DNA of 64,000 nucleotides from Bradyrhizobium lupini (lineage in GTDB: Bacteria > Pseudomonadota > Alphaproteobacteria > Rhizobiales > Xanthobacteraceae). The stretch is from contig NZ_CP162553.1 of NCBI RefSeq assembly GCF_040939785.1, positions 5,971,001 to 6,035,000 on the forward strand. Direction: 5' to 3'. Position numbers and translations under genes: made by a program. Below the pieces are notes generated by a model that saw nothing but the letters and a program-made list of their open reading frames with translations, had not been told where the DNA came from and did no database searches. Shown here piece by piece: positions 17,841-29,166 of this stretch (within the stretch, counting starts at the first letter, position 1; each line of letters starts with the position of its first letter).

Positions 17841-18726
17841 ATGTCGCAGATATCGCTGTCTGATCTCAATGCCGCCGATGAAGCCGATTTCGTTGCCGCG
17901 CTCGCCAACGTCGTTGAATATTCGCCGTGGATCGCCGGTCAACTGGCCGCGAAGCGACCGTTCGCCGGCATCAACCAGTTGCACGCCGCGCTGATGGCGG
18001 CGATCCAGAGTGCCGAACCCGAGGTGCAATTGGCGTTGATCCGGGCGCATCCGGACCTCGCCAACAAGACCCAGCGCGCGGCGGGGCTCACCGCGGAATC
18101 GACCGACGAGCAGAACAGCGCCGGCCTCGACCGCCTGTCGGAGGCCGAATACGCGGCGTTCGAGCGCGTCAACAATGCCTATCGCGACAAGTTCGACATC
18201 CCCTATATCGTCTGCGTGCGCCGTCACACCAGGGATTCCGTGCTGCGCGATTTCGAGACGCGATTGCGCAATATCGCCAAGACCGAGACGCGACGTGCGA
18301 TCGAGGAGATCGGCCGTATCTCGGCGTTGCGGCTTGATCAACTCGTCGAAGCCGATGACAAGCTCAAGGTCCACGGCCGGCTCTCGACCCATGTGCTGGA
18401 CAACCACGCCGGCAAACCCGCGCCGGGCATTCCGGTCGAGCTGGTCGAGCTCGCGAATCTCGGCGAGAGCCGCGTGATAGCGCGCGGTGACCAATGCGGA
18501 TGGCCGCACCGACCAGCCGCTGATCGGCGGCCGGCCGCTGCCGATCGGCCGCTACGAGCTCCGGTTTAGCGTCGCCAAATATTATGCCGAGCGCAACGTG
18601 CAGCTCACCGACCCGCCGTTCCTCGACGAGATCCCGATACGCTTTGCGATCAGCGAGCCGGAAAGCCACTACCACGTGCCGCTGCTCGTCACGCCCTGGA
18701 GCTATTCGACCTATCGCGGCAGTTAA
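17841..18726 (+). CDS. Fused OHCU decarboxylase (UraD) and 5-hydroxyisourate hydrolase (UraH), one frame break
   Basis: One chain of ~295 residues that carries two consecutive uric-acid enzymes. Residues ~1-168 are Ura[31 protein letters not shown] and [13 protein letters not shown] are the decarboxylase blocks, including the catalytic His region. Residues ~175-295 are UraH, the transthyretin-related hydrolase: [16 protein letters not shown] at its start, [11 protein letters not shown] in the middle and the diagnostic C-terminal YRGS. The frame breaks at 18486-18487 (one G too many); removing it gives VIARVTNADGR and joins the halves. UraH turns 5-hydroxyisourate into OHCU, UraD decarboxylates it to S-allantoin. 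The fusion is like plant allantoin synthase but in the bacterial order UraD-UraH. It converges with the xdh operon, overlapping its stop by 4 bases. Confidence 0.88.
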
Positions 18727-21450
18727 TTGCCGAACTTCTCGTGCAGCGCCGGGAACAGCCGGTCCGGCTTGAAGGGCGGCGCCGTGAAGCGGATGCCGGT
18801 GGCATCGGCGATCGCGTTGCCGAGGGCGGCGGCGACCGGATTGTACGGACTCTCGCTCATCGACTTCGCCCCCAGCGGCCCGATCGTGTCGGATGTCTCC
18901 GCGAAGAAGACCTCGGTGCGGGGGACGTCGGCGAAAGAGGGCAGGTGATAGTCGCGGAATTTGGGGTTGGCAACGCGACCGTCCGCGTCGATCACCATCT
19001 CCTCGTAGAGCGCGGCACCGAGCGCCTGCGCGACACCGCCTTCGACCTGGCCGCGGCATTGCATGGGATTGGCGACGACGCCGGCGTCTGCCGCATGCAC
19101 GCTCCTGGAGAATCCGGAGCTCGCCGGTGCCCTTGTTCACGGCGACGCGAAAGCCCTGCACGTTGAAGCCGACCGAACGCGGCGTCCCGCCGGAATTGCC
19201 GGCGCCTGCCAACGGCTGTCCGCGCTCGCGCGCGAGCTTTGCCAGCTCGACAAAGGACATGCGCCGTACGCCACTGACGACGGCCTCGCTCTCGAGCGTG
19301 CAGCTGCCGACGTCGCAGAGCCATGCGCCGGCGGCGGCCGCCTTCAGCTCGGTTGCGAGCTGCACGGCTGCCGCATGCGTCGCCTTCCCGGCGACGAACA
19401 TGCCGGCGCTGCCATAGGCGCCGGTGTCGTGGCCGCCATGGGCGGTGTCGGACTGGAGCAGGCGGATCCGGTCGACGGTGGTCGCAAGCGTGGTCGCCGC
19501 GATCTGCCGGTGCACGGTGCTGGTGCCGTTGCCGAATTCGGCGGTGCCGACCGTGAGGTCGAAGCCGCCGTCCTCGTTGAGCGCGACCGTCGCATCCGCG
19601 AGATGGCCCGCCGGGGGCACTGTGTCGATCATGGTGAGCGCGACGCCGTCGCCGATCAGCCACTCCGGCGACAGGTCCGGCTGCGGGCCATCAGCCTGCA
19701 TCGCGCGCTCGACGAGGTCGAGGCACTGGTCGAGGCCGTAGGAGCCGTAGAACACGTCCTGAAATTCCGACGGCGGTGGCGACACCATGGGATCGCCCGG
19801 CTTGACGACGTTGCGCCGCCGCATCTCGTAAGGGCTGATGCCGAGCTGCTTGGCCAGTTCGTCGATCGCGGCCTCGACCGCGATCAGTGTTTGCGGCAAG
19901 CCATAACCGCGAAACGCGCCTGCCGGCACAGTATTGGTGTAGACTGCGCAGCCGTCGACCCGCTTGTTCGGGCAATTGTAGACGCTGATGGATTCCGCCA
20001 GCGAGTGGAACATCACCGGGCCGGCGTGATTGCCGTAGGCGCCGGTGTTGGAGAGCACGTCGAGCTGGAGCGCGGTGAGCTTGCCGTCCGCGTCGGCACC
20101 GGCCTTGACGTGGACCCGCATCGGGTGCCGCGTCGAGGTTGCGATGAACTGCTCCTCCCGGGTGAGCTCCAGCTTCACCGGCCGTCCGGTCTTGCGCGCG
20201 GCGAGCGCCAGAATGTCCTCGACGAACATCTCCTGCTTGCCGCCAAAGCCGCCGCCGACGCGCTCGCAGAAGACGCGGACCTTGTCCATGGGAAGCTCGA
20301 AGATATCAGACAGCGCGCGCCTGGTCAGGAACGGCACCTGCGTCGAGGTGCGGACATTGAGCACGCCGGAAGCGTCGAGCCAGGCGAGGCCGCCGTGGGT
20401 TTCCAAAGCGGCATGCTGCACACGGTGACTATGGAAGGTGCCCTCGAAGGTGACGGCAGATGTCGCGAGCGCAGCCGCCACGTCGCCGAATTCGCCATGC
20501 GTCTCCGCGGCGAGGTTGCGCTGGGCGTCGGCGACGCGGTTCGCGGTGGTGCGGTCGGGATGAATGATGGGTGCGCCGGGCGCCATTGCTATTTCAGGGT
20601 CGATCAGCGCGGGGAGGACCTCGTAGTCGATCTTCAACCGGCGGCAAGCGTCCTCGGCGGCGGCTTCGCTGTCTGCGACGACGGCGGCAACCTTCTGGCC
20701 GATGAAGCGGACGATTTCGTCGAGAACACGGGTGTCCTCGGGATCCATCCAGTCCTTCTCATGCCGCGCGGTCGACATCAGAGTGGTTGGCGCATCCTCA
20801 TGCGTCAGCACCGCGTGCAGGCCGCGAACGCCCAGCGCTTCCGACTTGTCGATCGCGACGATCCTCGCGTAGGCGTGGGGCGAACGGAGCAGCTTGATAT
20901 GCAGCAGGCCGTCGATCTGCGTGTCGAACGTGTAGCGCGCCTTGCCGCGCACGACATCGGGGCCAGCTGGCGCCGGCAGGCTGCGGCCGAATGCGGCGCC
21001 GGCCTCGACGCTCTCCTCGATGTTGGTCTTGCCGAGCAACGCGTCCTCGATCGCGCGATAGCCGGTGCAGCGGCAGATATTGCCCTTCAGCGCGACGCCG
21101 AGATCGGTGCGCTGCGCCTGGTTCAGCGAGGCGCAGGTCAGGATCATGCCGGCGGTGCAGAAGCCGCATTGAAAGCCCTGCGCATCGAGGAAAGCCTGCT
21201 GCATCGGGTGCGCGCCGCCGTCTCCGCCCAGACCTTCGATCGTGGTGACGGCACGACCTTCGGCGCGGAAGGCCGGGATCAGGCAGCTATGCACCGGTTC
21301 GCCGTCCAGCAGCACCGTGCAGGCGCCGCAATCGCCGGCGTCGCAGCCCTTCTTCACACCGAAATGGCCGAGTTCGCGCAGGAACGTGCGCAGGCACTGG
21401 CCGGCACGTGGCTCCTGCGGAAACGTCGTGCCATTGACCTCGAAGCTCAT
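18723..21450 (-). CDS. Xanthine dehydrogenase-type molybdenum hydroxylase: fused [2Fe-2S] and Mo-binding chain, one frame break
   Basis: A ~909-residue chain. Residues 1-150 hold two [2Fe-2S] clusters: ferredoxin-type Cys 36, 41, 44 and 56 and the second set Cys 95, 98, 126 and 128 (CGFC and CRC). The rest is the molybdopterin-binding part of the xanthine oxidase family: [33 protein letters not shown] and a late SMSESPYNP block whose Glu stands where the catalytic glutamate of this family lies. The frame breaks at 19104-19105 (one extra base); reading through gives [16 protein letters not shown] and the normal C-terminus. Its start overlaps the stop of the FAD subunit gene. It should hydroxylate xanthine or hypoxanthine, given the neighbours; a related N-heterocycle is possible. 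FeS-Mo fusion with a separate FAD subunit is an unusual split. Confidence 0.9.
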
Positions 21451-22273
21451 GACGACTGTGCTCCGATGAGTTCGTCGCGGATCTCTTCGGCAAGCCGCAG
21501 TGTCATGTGCTTGCGCCAGAGCGGCTTGCCATGGTTGTCGGTGTGGTACAGATCGTCGGTGATCTGCTGCGCGATGGCCTCGCGAAGCGCTTTCGTGTCG
21601 GGGGCCTCGCGAAAGGACAACCGGATCGGCCGCACCGTCGACGCGGTGACCGTGAGCGCCAGCGTGCCATCGGCATCCAGACTGCCGATCACCAGCGCCG
21701 CCGAGCGGCCGACCGGCGCCAGCGAGATCTGGCGGAAGGCCGTACGACGCTTCAGCGCGGCGATCGGAATATCGATCTGCCGGAGCAGATCCCCCGGCGC
21801 CAGAAGGTTACGCTGGTTGCCGGTGACGAAGTCGATGACGCGCATCATCTGTTCGCCGCCGCCGGCCTTCCAGATGGTGCAGACGCCCTCCAGCGCCGCG
21901 GTGAGCGAGATCATCGGTCCCGCCGGCAGCGACATGCAGAGATTGCCGCCGACGCTCGCAGTCTTCCAAATCTTGAACGAAGCAAGGAAGGCGCGGCAGC
22001 ACTGGTTGATCAGCGGTGCCGCGAACCAGTCGGGTGGGCAGGCGAATCCATCGAGCTGCGCAACGGTGCAGGTGGCCGCGATGCTGAAATGGCTCTCCGT
22101 GACCGTCAGCGCCGGCCATTTGAGGTCGGTGAGATCGATGAGCCGAGTCAGGTGAACTTGCGGCTCCGAGAACAGCCAGGTGCCGCCCGCGAGCCAAGCA
22201 TCGCCTGGCGTCCAAACGGGCAGCTGGCGCGCGTTTGCGGATGGGCGACCGCTGTGATGGTATTCAAGTCCAT
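21447..22273 (-). CDS. Xanthine dehydrogenase FAD-binding subunit, one frame break
   Basis: A ~275-residue FAD subunit of a molybdenum hydroxylase (CO dehydrogenase M-chain fold). FAD-binding motifs are readable: AWLAGGTWLFSEPQ near the N-terminus in place of the usual AGGT, and KTASVGGNLCMSLPAGPMI for the second FAD loop. ATG 22273 (MDLNTITAVAHPQTR) is the natural start; the frame then breaks at 22226-22227, where one more G on the plus strand (C on the coding strand) gives TRAQLPVWTPGDAW and continues the chain. The stop overlaps the ATG of the FeS-Mo gene, so the two subunits are co-translated. It passes electrons from the FeS clusters to NAD+ or another acceptor. Confidence 0.85.
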
Positions 22274-22426
22274 GGCGACGCCAACGCTTCCAACGAGTGA
22301 ATCGAGCCGGGAGAAAGTCTTGCAAGACGAGCGCCAAGTCGCAACAACAAGTCGCAGCAAAAGCGCAATCAGGCCGGCCCCTGCCTTGCAGGCCTGTCGG
22401 GAGCGGATGTGAGGAGGAGCAGATTC

Positions 22427-23776
22427 ATGAGCGACGCAAAGCCGATCTGGATCAGGGATCCCCTGGCTATCCTCGCCGATGGCGCCGAGCGCGGCGTCGT
22501 GGTGCGGGACGGCCGAATTGTCGAGCTGGTGCCGGCCGGCGGTGCGCCCGCAACCGCTGACGTCGCGGTGTTCGATGCTGGCGACCACGTCGTGCTGCCC
22601 GGCCTCATCAACACCCATCACCATTTTTACCAGACGCTGACGCGGGCACTGCCCGCGGCGATGGACCGCGAGCTGTTTCCCTGGCTCCAGGCGCTCTATC
22701 CGGTGTGGGCGAAGCTGACGCCTGATGTGCTCGAGCTCGCTGTCACGGTGGCGATGGCCGAACTGCTGCTGTCGGGCTGCACCACTACGACGGATCATCA
22801 CTACGTATTTCCGTCAGGGCTCGAAGACGCCGTCGATATCGAGGTGGCGGTGGCCAGGCGGCTCGGCGTGCGCGTGCTGCTCACGCGCGGCTCGATGAAC
22901 CTGTCGCAGCGCGACGGCGGTCTGCCGCCCGATAGCGTCGTGCAGGATGAGGACACCATCCTCGCGGACAGCGCGCGCGTGGTCGCCAGGCACCACCAGC
23001 GCGGCGCGGATGCGATGGTGCAGATCGCGCTCGCACCTTGCTCGCCCTTCTCGGTGTCGACGTCCCTGATGCGCGCCACCGCCGATCTGGCCGACAAGCT
23101 CGACGTGCGCCTGCATACCCATCTTGCTGAGACCGAGGACGAGAACAGGTTCTGCCAGGAGATGTATGGCTGCCGTCCGCTCGACTATCTCGAACAATGC
23201 GGTTGGCTCAATGCGCGGACATGGCTTGCCCATGGCATCTTCTTCAATGCAGACGAGATGAAGCGGCTCGGCAGGGCGAAGACGACGATCAGTCATTGCG
23301 CCTGTAGCAATCAGCTCCTGGCCTCCGGCTGCTGCCCCGTCTGCGAGATGGAGGAGGCTGGTGTCGGCATCGGCATCGGCGTCGATGGCTCGGCCTCGAA
23401 CGACGGATCGAACCTGATGCAGGAGGTGCGGGCCGCGTTTCTGCTGCAGCGGGCGCGCTACGGGGTGACGAAGGTCAGTCATAAGGATGCGCTGCGCTGG
23501 GCCACCAAGGGCTCGGCGGCCTGCGTCGGCCGGCCGGAACTCGGCGAGATCGCCGTCGGGAAGGCAGCAGATCTCGCGCTGTTCAGGCTCGACGAGCTAC
23601 GCTTCTCCGGCCATGGCGATCCCTTGGCCGCACTGGTGCTGTGCGGCGCGCATCGGGCCGACAGGGTGATGGTGGCGGGAAAATGGGCCGTGATCGATGG
23701 CGCGATCCCCGGTCTTGATGTGGCAGACCTCATCCACCGCCACAGTTCGGCGGCGCGAGCCATGCAGGCGGGATAG
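22427..23776 (+). CDS. 8-oxoguanine / guanine deaminase-like amidohydrolase
   Basis: A 449-residue cytosolic amidohydrolase of the AtzB/TrzN/guanine-deaminase superfamily. Metal and substrate motifs: NTHHHFYQTLTR (His-X-His after strand 1), CTTTTDHHYVF, LHTHLAETEDEN (metal His and substrate His/Glu), TWLAHGIFF and GVDGSASNDGSN (the final metal Asp). These match the group annotated as 8-oxoguanine deaminase or hydroxydechloroatrazine hydrolase. It has a strong GAGGAGGAG ribosome site at 22411. Divergent from the xdh operon by ~150 bases and followed by a convergent BMP transporter operon. In context it probably deaminates guanine or an oxidised guanine to xanthine or urate for entry to the ring-opening steps; the exact base is not certain. 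Confidence 0.85.
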   Translation: MSDAKPIWIRDPLAILADGAERGVVVRDGRIVELVPAGGAPATADVAVFDAGDHVVLPGLINTHHHFYQTLTRALPAAMDRELFPWLQALYPVWAKLTPDVLELAVTVAMAELLLSGCTTTTDHHYVFPSGLEDAVDIEVAVARRLGVRVLLTRGSMNLSQRDGGLPPDSVVQDEDTILADSARVVARHHQRGADAMVQIALAPCSPFSVSTSLMRATADLADKLDVRLHTHLAETEDENRFCQEMYGCRPLDYLEQCGWLNARTWLAHGIFFNADEMKRLGRAKTTISHCACSNQLLASGCCPVCEMEEAGVGIGIGVDGSASNDGSNLMQEVRAAFLLQRARYGVTKVSHKDALRWATKGSAACVGRPELGEIAVGKAADLALFRLDELRFSGHGDPLAALVLCGAHRADRVMVAGKWAVIDGAIPGLDVADLIHRHSSAARAMQAG

Positions 23777-23796
23777 TACCTAGGCGAAGATAGAAA

Positions 23797-23862
23797 GAGG
23801 GGGCGACCACAAGTGCCGGGTGCTTCTGGCCACCCCCTCCGAACCTCCTCCGGGAGGAGCAG
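23797..23862. terminator. Tandem hairpins between convergent genes
   Basis: Two inverted repeats fill the gap between the deaminase stop (23776) and the BMP-protein stop (23888). The first pairs GAGGGGG at 23797-23803 with CCCCCTC at 23833-23839; the second pairs CTCCTC at 23845-23850 with GAGGAG at 23854-23859 across a 3-base loop. No clear T-run follows, so factor-dependent or bidirectional termination is inferred. Confidence 0.55.
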
Positions 23863-23887
23863 GTGATTTGGCGATGCAAGAAGCGTG

Positions 23888-24964
23888 CTACTTGCCCGGC
23901 AGCTTGTCGTCGATGCCTTTGACATAGAAATTCATGCCGAGGATCTGGCCGTCGTCGAGATTGGCGCCGCCCTTGCACTCGATCGGCTTGCCGTCCTGCC
24001 CAAGGACCGGGCACTTGAACGGATGCAGCTTGCCCGCGGTGATCGCGGCCTGGGCATCCTCGGCGATCTTCTTCACGTCGTCAGGCATATTGGTGTAGGG
24101 CGCCATCGCGAACATGTGGCTGTCGAGGCCGCCCCATGTGTCCTCGGATTTCCAGGTTCCGTCGAGCTCGGCCTTGACCCGGGCGATGTAGTAGGGACCC
24201 CAGGTGTCGAGGATCGAGGTCAGCTGGGTCTTCGGCCCGAACTTGATCATCTCGGAATCCTGGCCGAAGGCGAGCTTGCCGCGTTCGCTGGCGATCTGCA
24301 TTGCCGCCGGCGAATCCGTGTGCTGCATGATGATGTCGGCGCCCTGGTCGATCAGCGCCTTGGCGGCGTCGGCTTCCTTGCCCGGGTCGAACCAGGTGTT
24401 GGCCCAGATGATCTTGACCTTGATGTTCGGGTTGATGGTCTGCGCGGCGAGGATCGTCGCGTTGATGCCGGAGACGACCTCGGGAATCGGGAACGAGCCG
24501 ATATAGCCGAGCACGCCGGACTTCGACATCTTGGCCGCGATCAGGCCCTGGATGTAGCGGCCCTGGTACCATTTGGCCGAATAGGTCGACATGTTCGGGT
24601 TGCGCTTGTATCCGGTCGCGTGCTCGAAATGCACGTTCGGGTATTTCTTCGCGACCTTCAGCGTCGGATCCATGTAGCCGAACGAGGTGGTGAAGATCAG
24701 CTTGTTGCCGGCGCGGACGAGCTGCTCGATCGAGCGTTCGGCGTCGGGGCCCTCAGGCACGTTTTCGAGAAAGGTGGTCTCGATCTTGTCGCCGAGCTCC
24801 TTCACCAGCGCCTGGCGTGCCAGCTCATGCTGATAAGTCCAGCCGAGGTCACCGACCGGGCCGAGGTAGATAAATCCGACTTTCAGCTTGTCGGCGGCGG
24901 AGGCTGCACTGACGCTCCCGGCAAGCAAGAGCCCGGCAGCCAGCGCAAGAAGTGATTTCCTCAT
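23888..24964 (-). CDS. BMP-family ABC transporter substrate-binding protein (purine/nucleoside)
   Basis: A ~358-residue periplasmic binding protein of the basic-membrane-protein (PnrA/TmpC) family, which binds purine nucleosides or bases. A signal peptide is evident (LLALAAGLLLAGSVSAASA). The first strand and loop KVGFIYLGPVGDLGWTYQHELARQ is the family start; FTTSFGYMDPTLKVAKKYPNVHFEHATGYK and MSKSGVLGYIGSFPIPEVV are further diagnostic blocks. ATG 24964 is chosen over ATG 24967 because GGAG then lies seven bases upstream. It is the last gene of an operon read ATPase-permease-permease-binding protein. A second homologue starts at 36278; the two differ enough to suggest different ligands. Confidence 0.92.
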   Translation of the reverse strand: MRKSLLALAAGLLLAGSVSAASAADKLKVGFIYLGPVGDLGWTYQHELARQALVKELGDKIETTFLENVPEGPDAERSIEQLVRAGNKLIFTTSFGYMDPTLKVAKKYPNVHFEHATGYKRNPNMSTYSAKWYQGRYIQGLIAAKMSKSGVLGYIGSFPIPEVVSGINATILAAQTINPNIKVKIIWANTWFDPGKEADAAKALIDQGADIIMQHTDSPAAMQIASERGKLAFGQDSEMIKFGPKTQLTSILDTWGPYYIARVKAELDGTWKSEDTWGGLDSHMFAMAPYTNMPDDVKKIAEDAQAAITAGKLHPFKCPVLGQDGKPIECKGGANLDDGQILGMNFYVKGIDDKLPGK

Positions 24965-25042
24965 CATCAATCTCCAAACATCAGGGGAAAGCCACGATCC
25001 GCACCGTGCGCGCCCCATCGCGCACGCCGCGGAAATGAAACG

Positions 25043-25960
25043 CTAGCGGTCAGGCACGAACACGGTGCCAAGCGCAGCCGGTGCGGTCGATCCGCCCGTG
25101 CGCGCGCGGGAGAGCAGGACCAGGACGATGACGGTCGCAAGGTAAGGCAGCGCCGACATCAACTGCGAGGGAATGCCGACGCCCCAGCCCTGCGCGTGCA
25201 GTTGCAGGATCGTCACCGCGCCGAACAGATATGCGCCGACCACGAGGCGGCCCGGCCGCCAGGACGAGAACACCACCAGCGCCAGCGCGATCCAGCCGCG
25301 GCCTGCGGTCATGCCCGGAATGAAGAAGGGCGTATAGGCGAGCGGCAGATAAGCGCCGGCAAGTCCTGCGCAGGCGCCGCCGAACATCACCGCTAAGGTG
25401 CGGATGCGCAGCACGGGATAGCCGAGCGCATGCGCAGACACGTGGTTGTCGCCGCAGGCGCGCAGGATCAATCCCGGCCGCGTACGGTACAGGAACCACC
25501 AGACGCCGATGACCAGCGCCAGCGAGAAATAGACGAAGGCGTCCTCGCCGAACAACACGCGGCCAACCAGCGGAATATCCGTGAGACCGGGAATGTTGAG
25601 ATGCAGCGCCGGCGTGATGCGCTCGCCGACGAAGCCAGCGCCGATCAGGCCGGAGAGTCCGACACCAAGGATGGTCAGCGCCAGCCCTGTCGCAACCTGG
25701 TTGACCGCAAGCCCGAGCGCCATCAGTGCGAAGACCAGTGATATCAACGTGCCGGCGACGATGCCGAACAGTGCGCCGATAAAGATCGAGCCGGTCAACC
25801 ACGCACCTGCAAAGCCACATGCGGCGCCGACGATCATCATGCCCTCGACGCCGAGATTGAGCACACCGGAGCGCTCGGTCACGAGCTCGCCGGTCGCCGC
25901 GATCAGGAGCGGCGTCGAGGCGGCGAGCACCGCGAGGATGATGGCTTCAATGAGTTCCAC
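25043..25960 (-). CDS. ABC transporter permease, BMP-type purine importer (first system)
   Basis: A 305-residue inner-membrane permease of the BPD_transp_2 family, with about eight hydrophobic helices. Typical blocks: ATGELVTERSGVLNLGVEGMM near the N-terminus, the NQVATGLALTILGVGLSGL helix and the GRGWIALALVVFSSWRP cytosolic loop that touches the ATPase. Its start overlaps the end of the other permease gene by 14 bases, so the two permeases are co-translated and should form the heterodimeric channel. Downstream by ~80 bases is the binding-protein gene. It is the shorter partner type, as in RbsC/NupC-like nucleoside importers. Confidence 0.9.
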   Translation of the reverse strand: MELIEAIILAVLAASTPLLIAATGELVTERSGVLNLGVEGMMIVGAACGFAGAWLTGSIFIGALFGIVAGTLISLVFALMALGLAVNQVATGLALTILGVGLSGLIGAGFVGERITPALHLNIPGLTDIPLVGRVLFGEDAFVYFSLALVIGVWWFLYRTRPGLILRACGDNHVSAHALGYPVLRIRTLAVMFGGACAGLAGAYLPLAYTPFFIPGMTAGRGWIALALVVFSSWRPGRLVVGAYLFGAVTILQLHAQGWGVGIPSQLMSALPYLATVIVLVLLSRARTGGSTAPAALGTVFVPDR

Positions 25961-27021
25961 GAGCCACCTGTCGGTTCGGGAAAACCAGCTTGAAGCGGTA
26001 GAGGATGAGGGAATCGCAGGCGAGCACGTAGAACAGCAGGATGCCCTGAAAAACCTTTGTCACGTCCAACGGGATCTTCATCGCGATCTGCGCCTGCTCG
26101 CCGCCGATAAAGGTCAACGCGAGAAAAAGGCCTGCAATTAATATTCCAAGGGGGTTCAACCGGCCGAGAAAGGCGACGATGATCGCCGTGAAACCGTAAC
26201 CCGGCGAGATGCCGGGCTGGAGATGCCCGACCGGACCTGCAACCTCGATGATGCCGGCGAGGCCTGCCAGCGCGCCCGAGACGGCGAAGGTCAGGATGAT
26301 CAACTGGTTGGAATTGAAGCCGCCGAACCGCGCGGCGCGCGGCGCCGCACCGACCACGCGAATCTCGAATCCCTTGATGGTGCGCCCGAGCAGGATCGCC
26401 ACCGCCGCGACAACGAGAAGGGCGATGATCGAGCCGAGATGCAGCCGGCCGCCTTCGATCAGCAGCGGCACCGTTGCGACGGGGTCGAACTCGGCGGTGG
26501 TCGGAAAGTTGAAACCGTGCGGATCGCGCCAGGGGCCGCGCACGAGATAGTCGAGGAAGAGATCGGCGACATACACAAGCATCAGGCTGGTCAGGATTTC
26601 GCTGGCGCCGAACTTCACCTTGCAGATTGCCGGGATCATTGCGTAGAGCGCGCCTGCGGCGGCGGCGAGCACGAGCATGACCGGCAGCACCCAGACACCG
26701 GCGTCGGTGCCCTGCGTCTTCACCGCAATCCAGCTTCCGGCGACTGCACCGATCAGGAACTGCCCTTCGGCGCCGATGTTCCAGGCATTGGCGAGATAGC
26801 AGAGCGACAGCCCGATCGCGATCATCACCAGCGGTGTCGCCTTCACCGCGATTTCCTGGAGCGAATAGCTGTCGGTCAAAGGCGCGACGAAATAGGCGTG
26901 CAGCGCGAGCAGCGGATTCTTGCCAAGGATCGCGAACAGGATGACCATGGTCACGATCGTGAGGCCGATCGCGATCAGCGGCGAGATCAGCGCGATCGTG
27001 TTGGAGCGTTCGGCGCGCTTC

Positions 27022-27038
<17 letters not shown>
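25947..27038 (-). CDS. ABC transporter permease, BMP-type purine importer (first system, long partner)
   Basis: A 363-residue permease, the longer partner of the pair. An N-terminal helix (ALISPLIAIGLTIVTMVILFAIL) precedes the family core with YSLQEIAVKATPLVMIAIGLSL, CYLANAWNIGAEGQF and the coupling segment GGFNSNQLIILTFAVSGALAGLAG. It starts at ATG 27038 with a good GGAGG site and overlaps the ATPase gene by 17 bases, so translation is coupled. With the shorter permease it forms the transmembrane channel for the BMP-type substrate, probably a nucleoside or purine base. Confidence 0.9.
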
Positions 27039-28611
<1,573 letters not shown>

Positions 28612-29166
28612 GGGGTGAAGTGCCTCAATACTGGGCTAGTTTGAACCGCCGCGTAAGGTGTGAAAAAGCGTCATCCCTTGCTCAACGCTTCGGCAGGCAG
28701 GAGGTGTCGGCGAGTCTCGGCTCTCGCCGGCGGCGATCGTCCTCAGACACCTTCCGAGCAGCCTTTGCAGTCCGGGCTTGCGTGTGACGCCTGTTGCAAA
28801 TTTGTGACGGCTCAAGCCAAATCGGAACCCGCTATGCAGGCTTGGCGTGAAGTTAAGCAGAGACGCGCCAGCACGCGTATGCATTTGCGAACACCGCGAC
28901 AGTAGCTTCCACCCATCTTGTTTGCCTTGTCCGGTCGACATGAAAAGGCGAACGAAATCAAATGGGGATATCCGGCAATGGGTCGCTCTCGGCCGACGGC
29001 GTGGCGGTGAGGTTGGCCTTCCAAATCGGCCGGTGAAACGCCGCGCCCTGTGCAAACAAGCGGCATGCCTTGAAACAAGTTGAGGCTTCTCACTCCGGGA
29101 GATCGGCGCAAGTGTCGCACCCAAGGGACGTTCATTTTTACGTGTCCAAACTTGGGGGTATTCAGG
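28612..29166. other. Divergent promoter region, no gene seen
   Basis: This 555-base gap separates the first BMP importer operon (minus) from the Tsx-like outer-membrane gene (plus). The frames crossing it have poor codon use for this genome and no ribosome sites. It presumably holds promoters for both sides; the leader of the Tsx-like gene is long and lower in GC near 29130-29160. I recognise no riboswitch core or tRNA. Confidence 0.6.

Noticed and set aside
19063..22155. 1030-codon open frame antisense to the xanthine dehydrogenase genes
   Set aside because: The minus-strand genes carry all FeS and Mo motifs; the plus frame is low in real protein features and is a GC-driven shadow.
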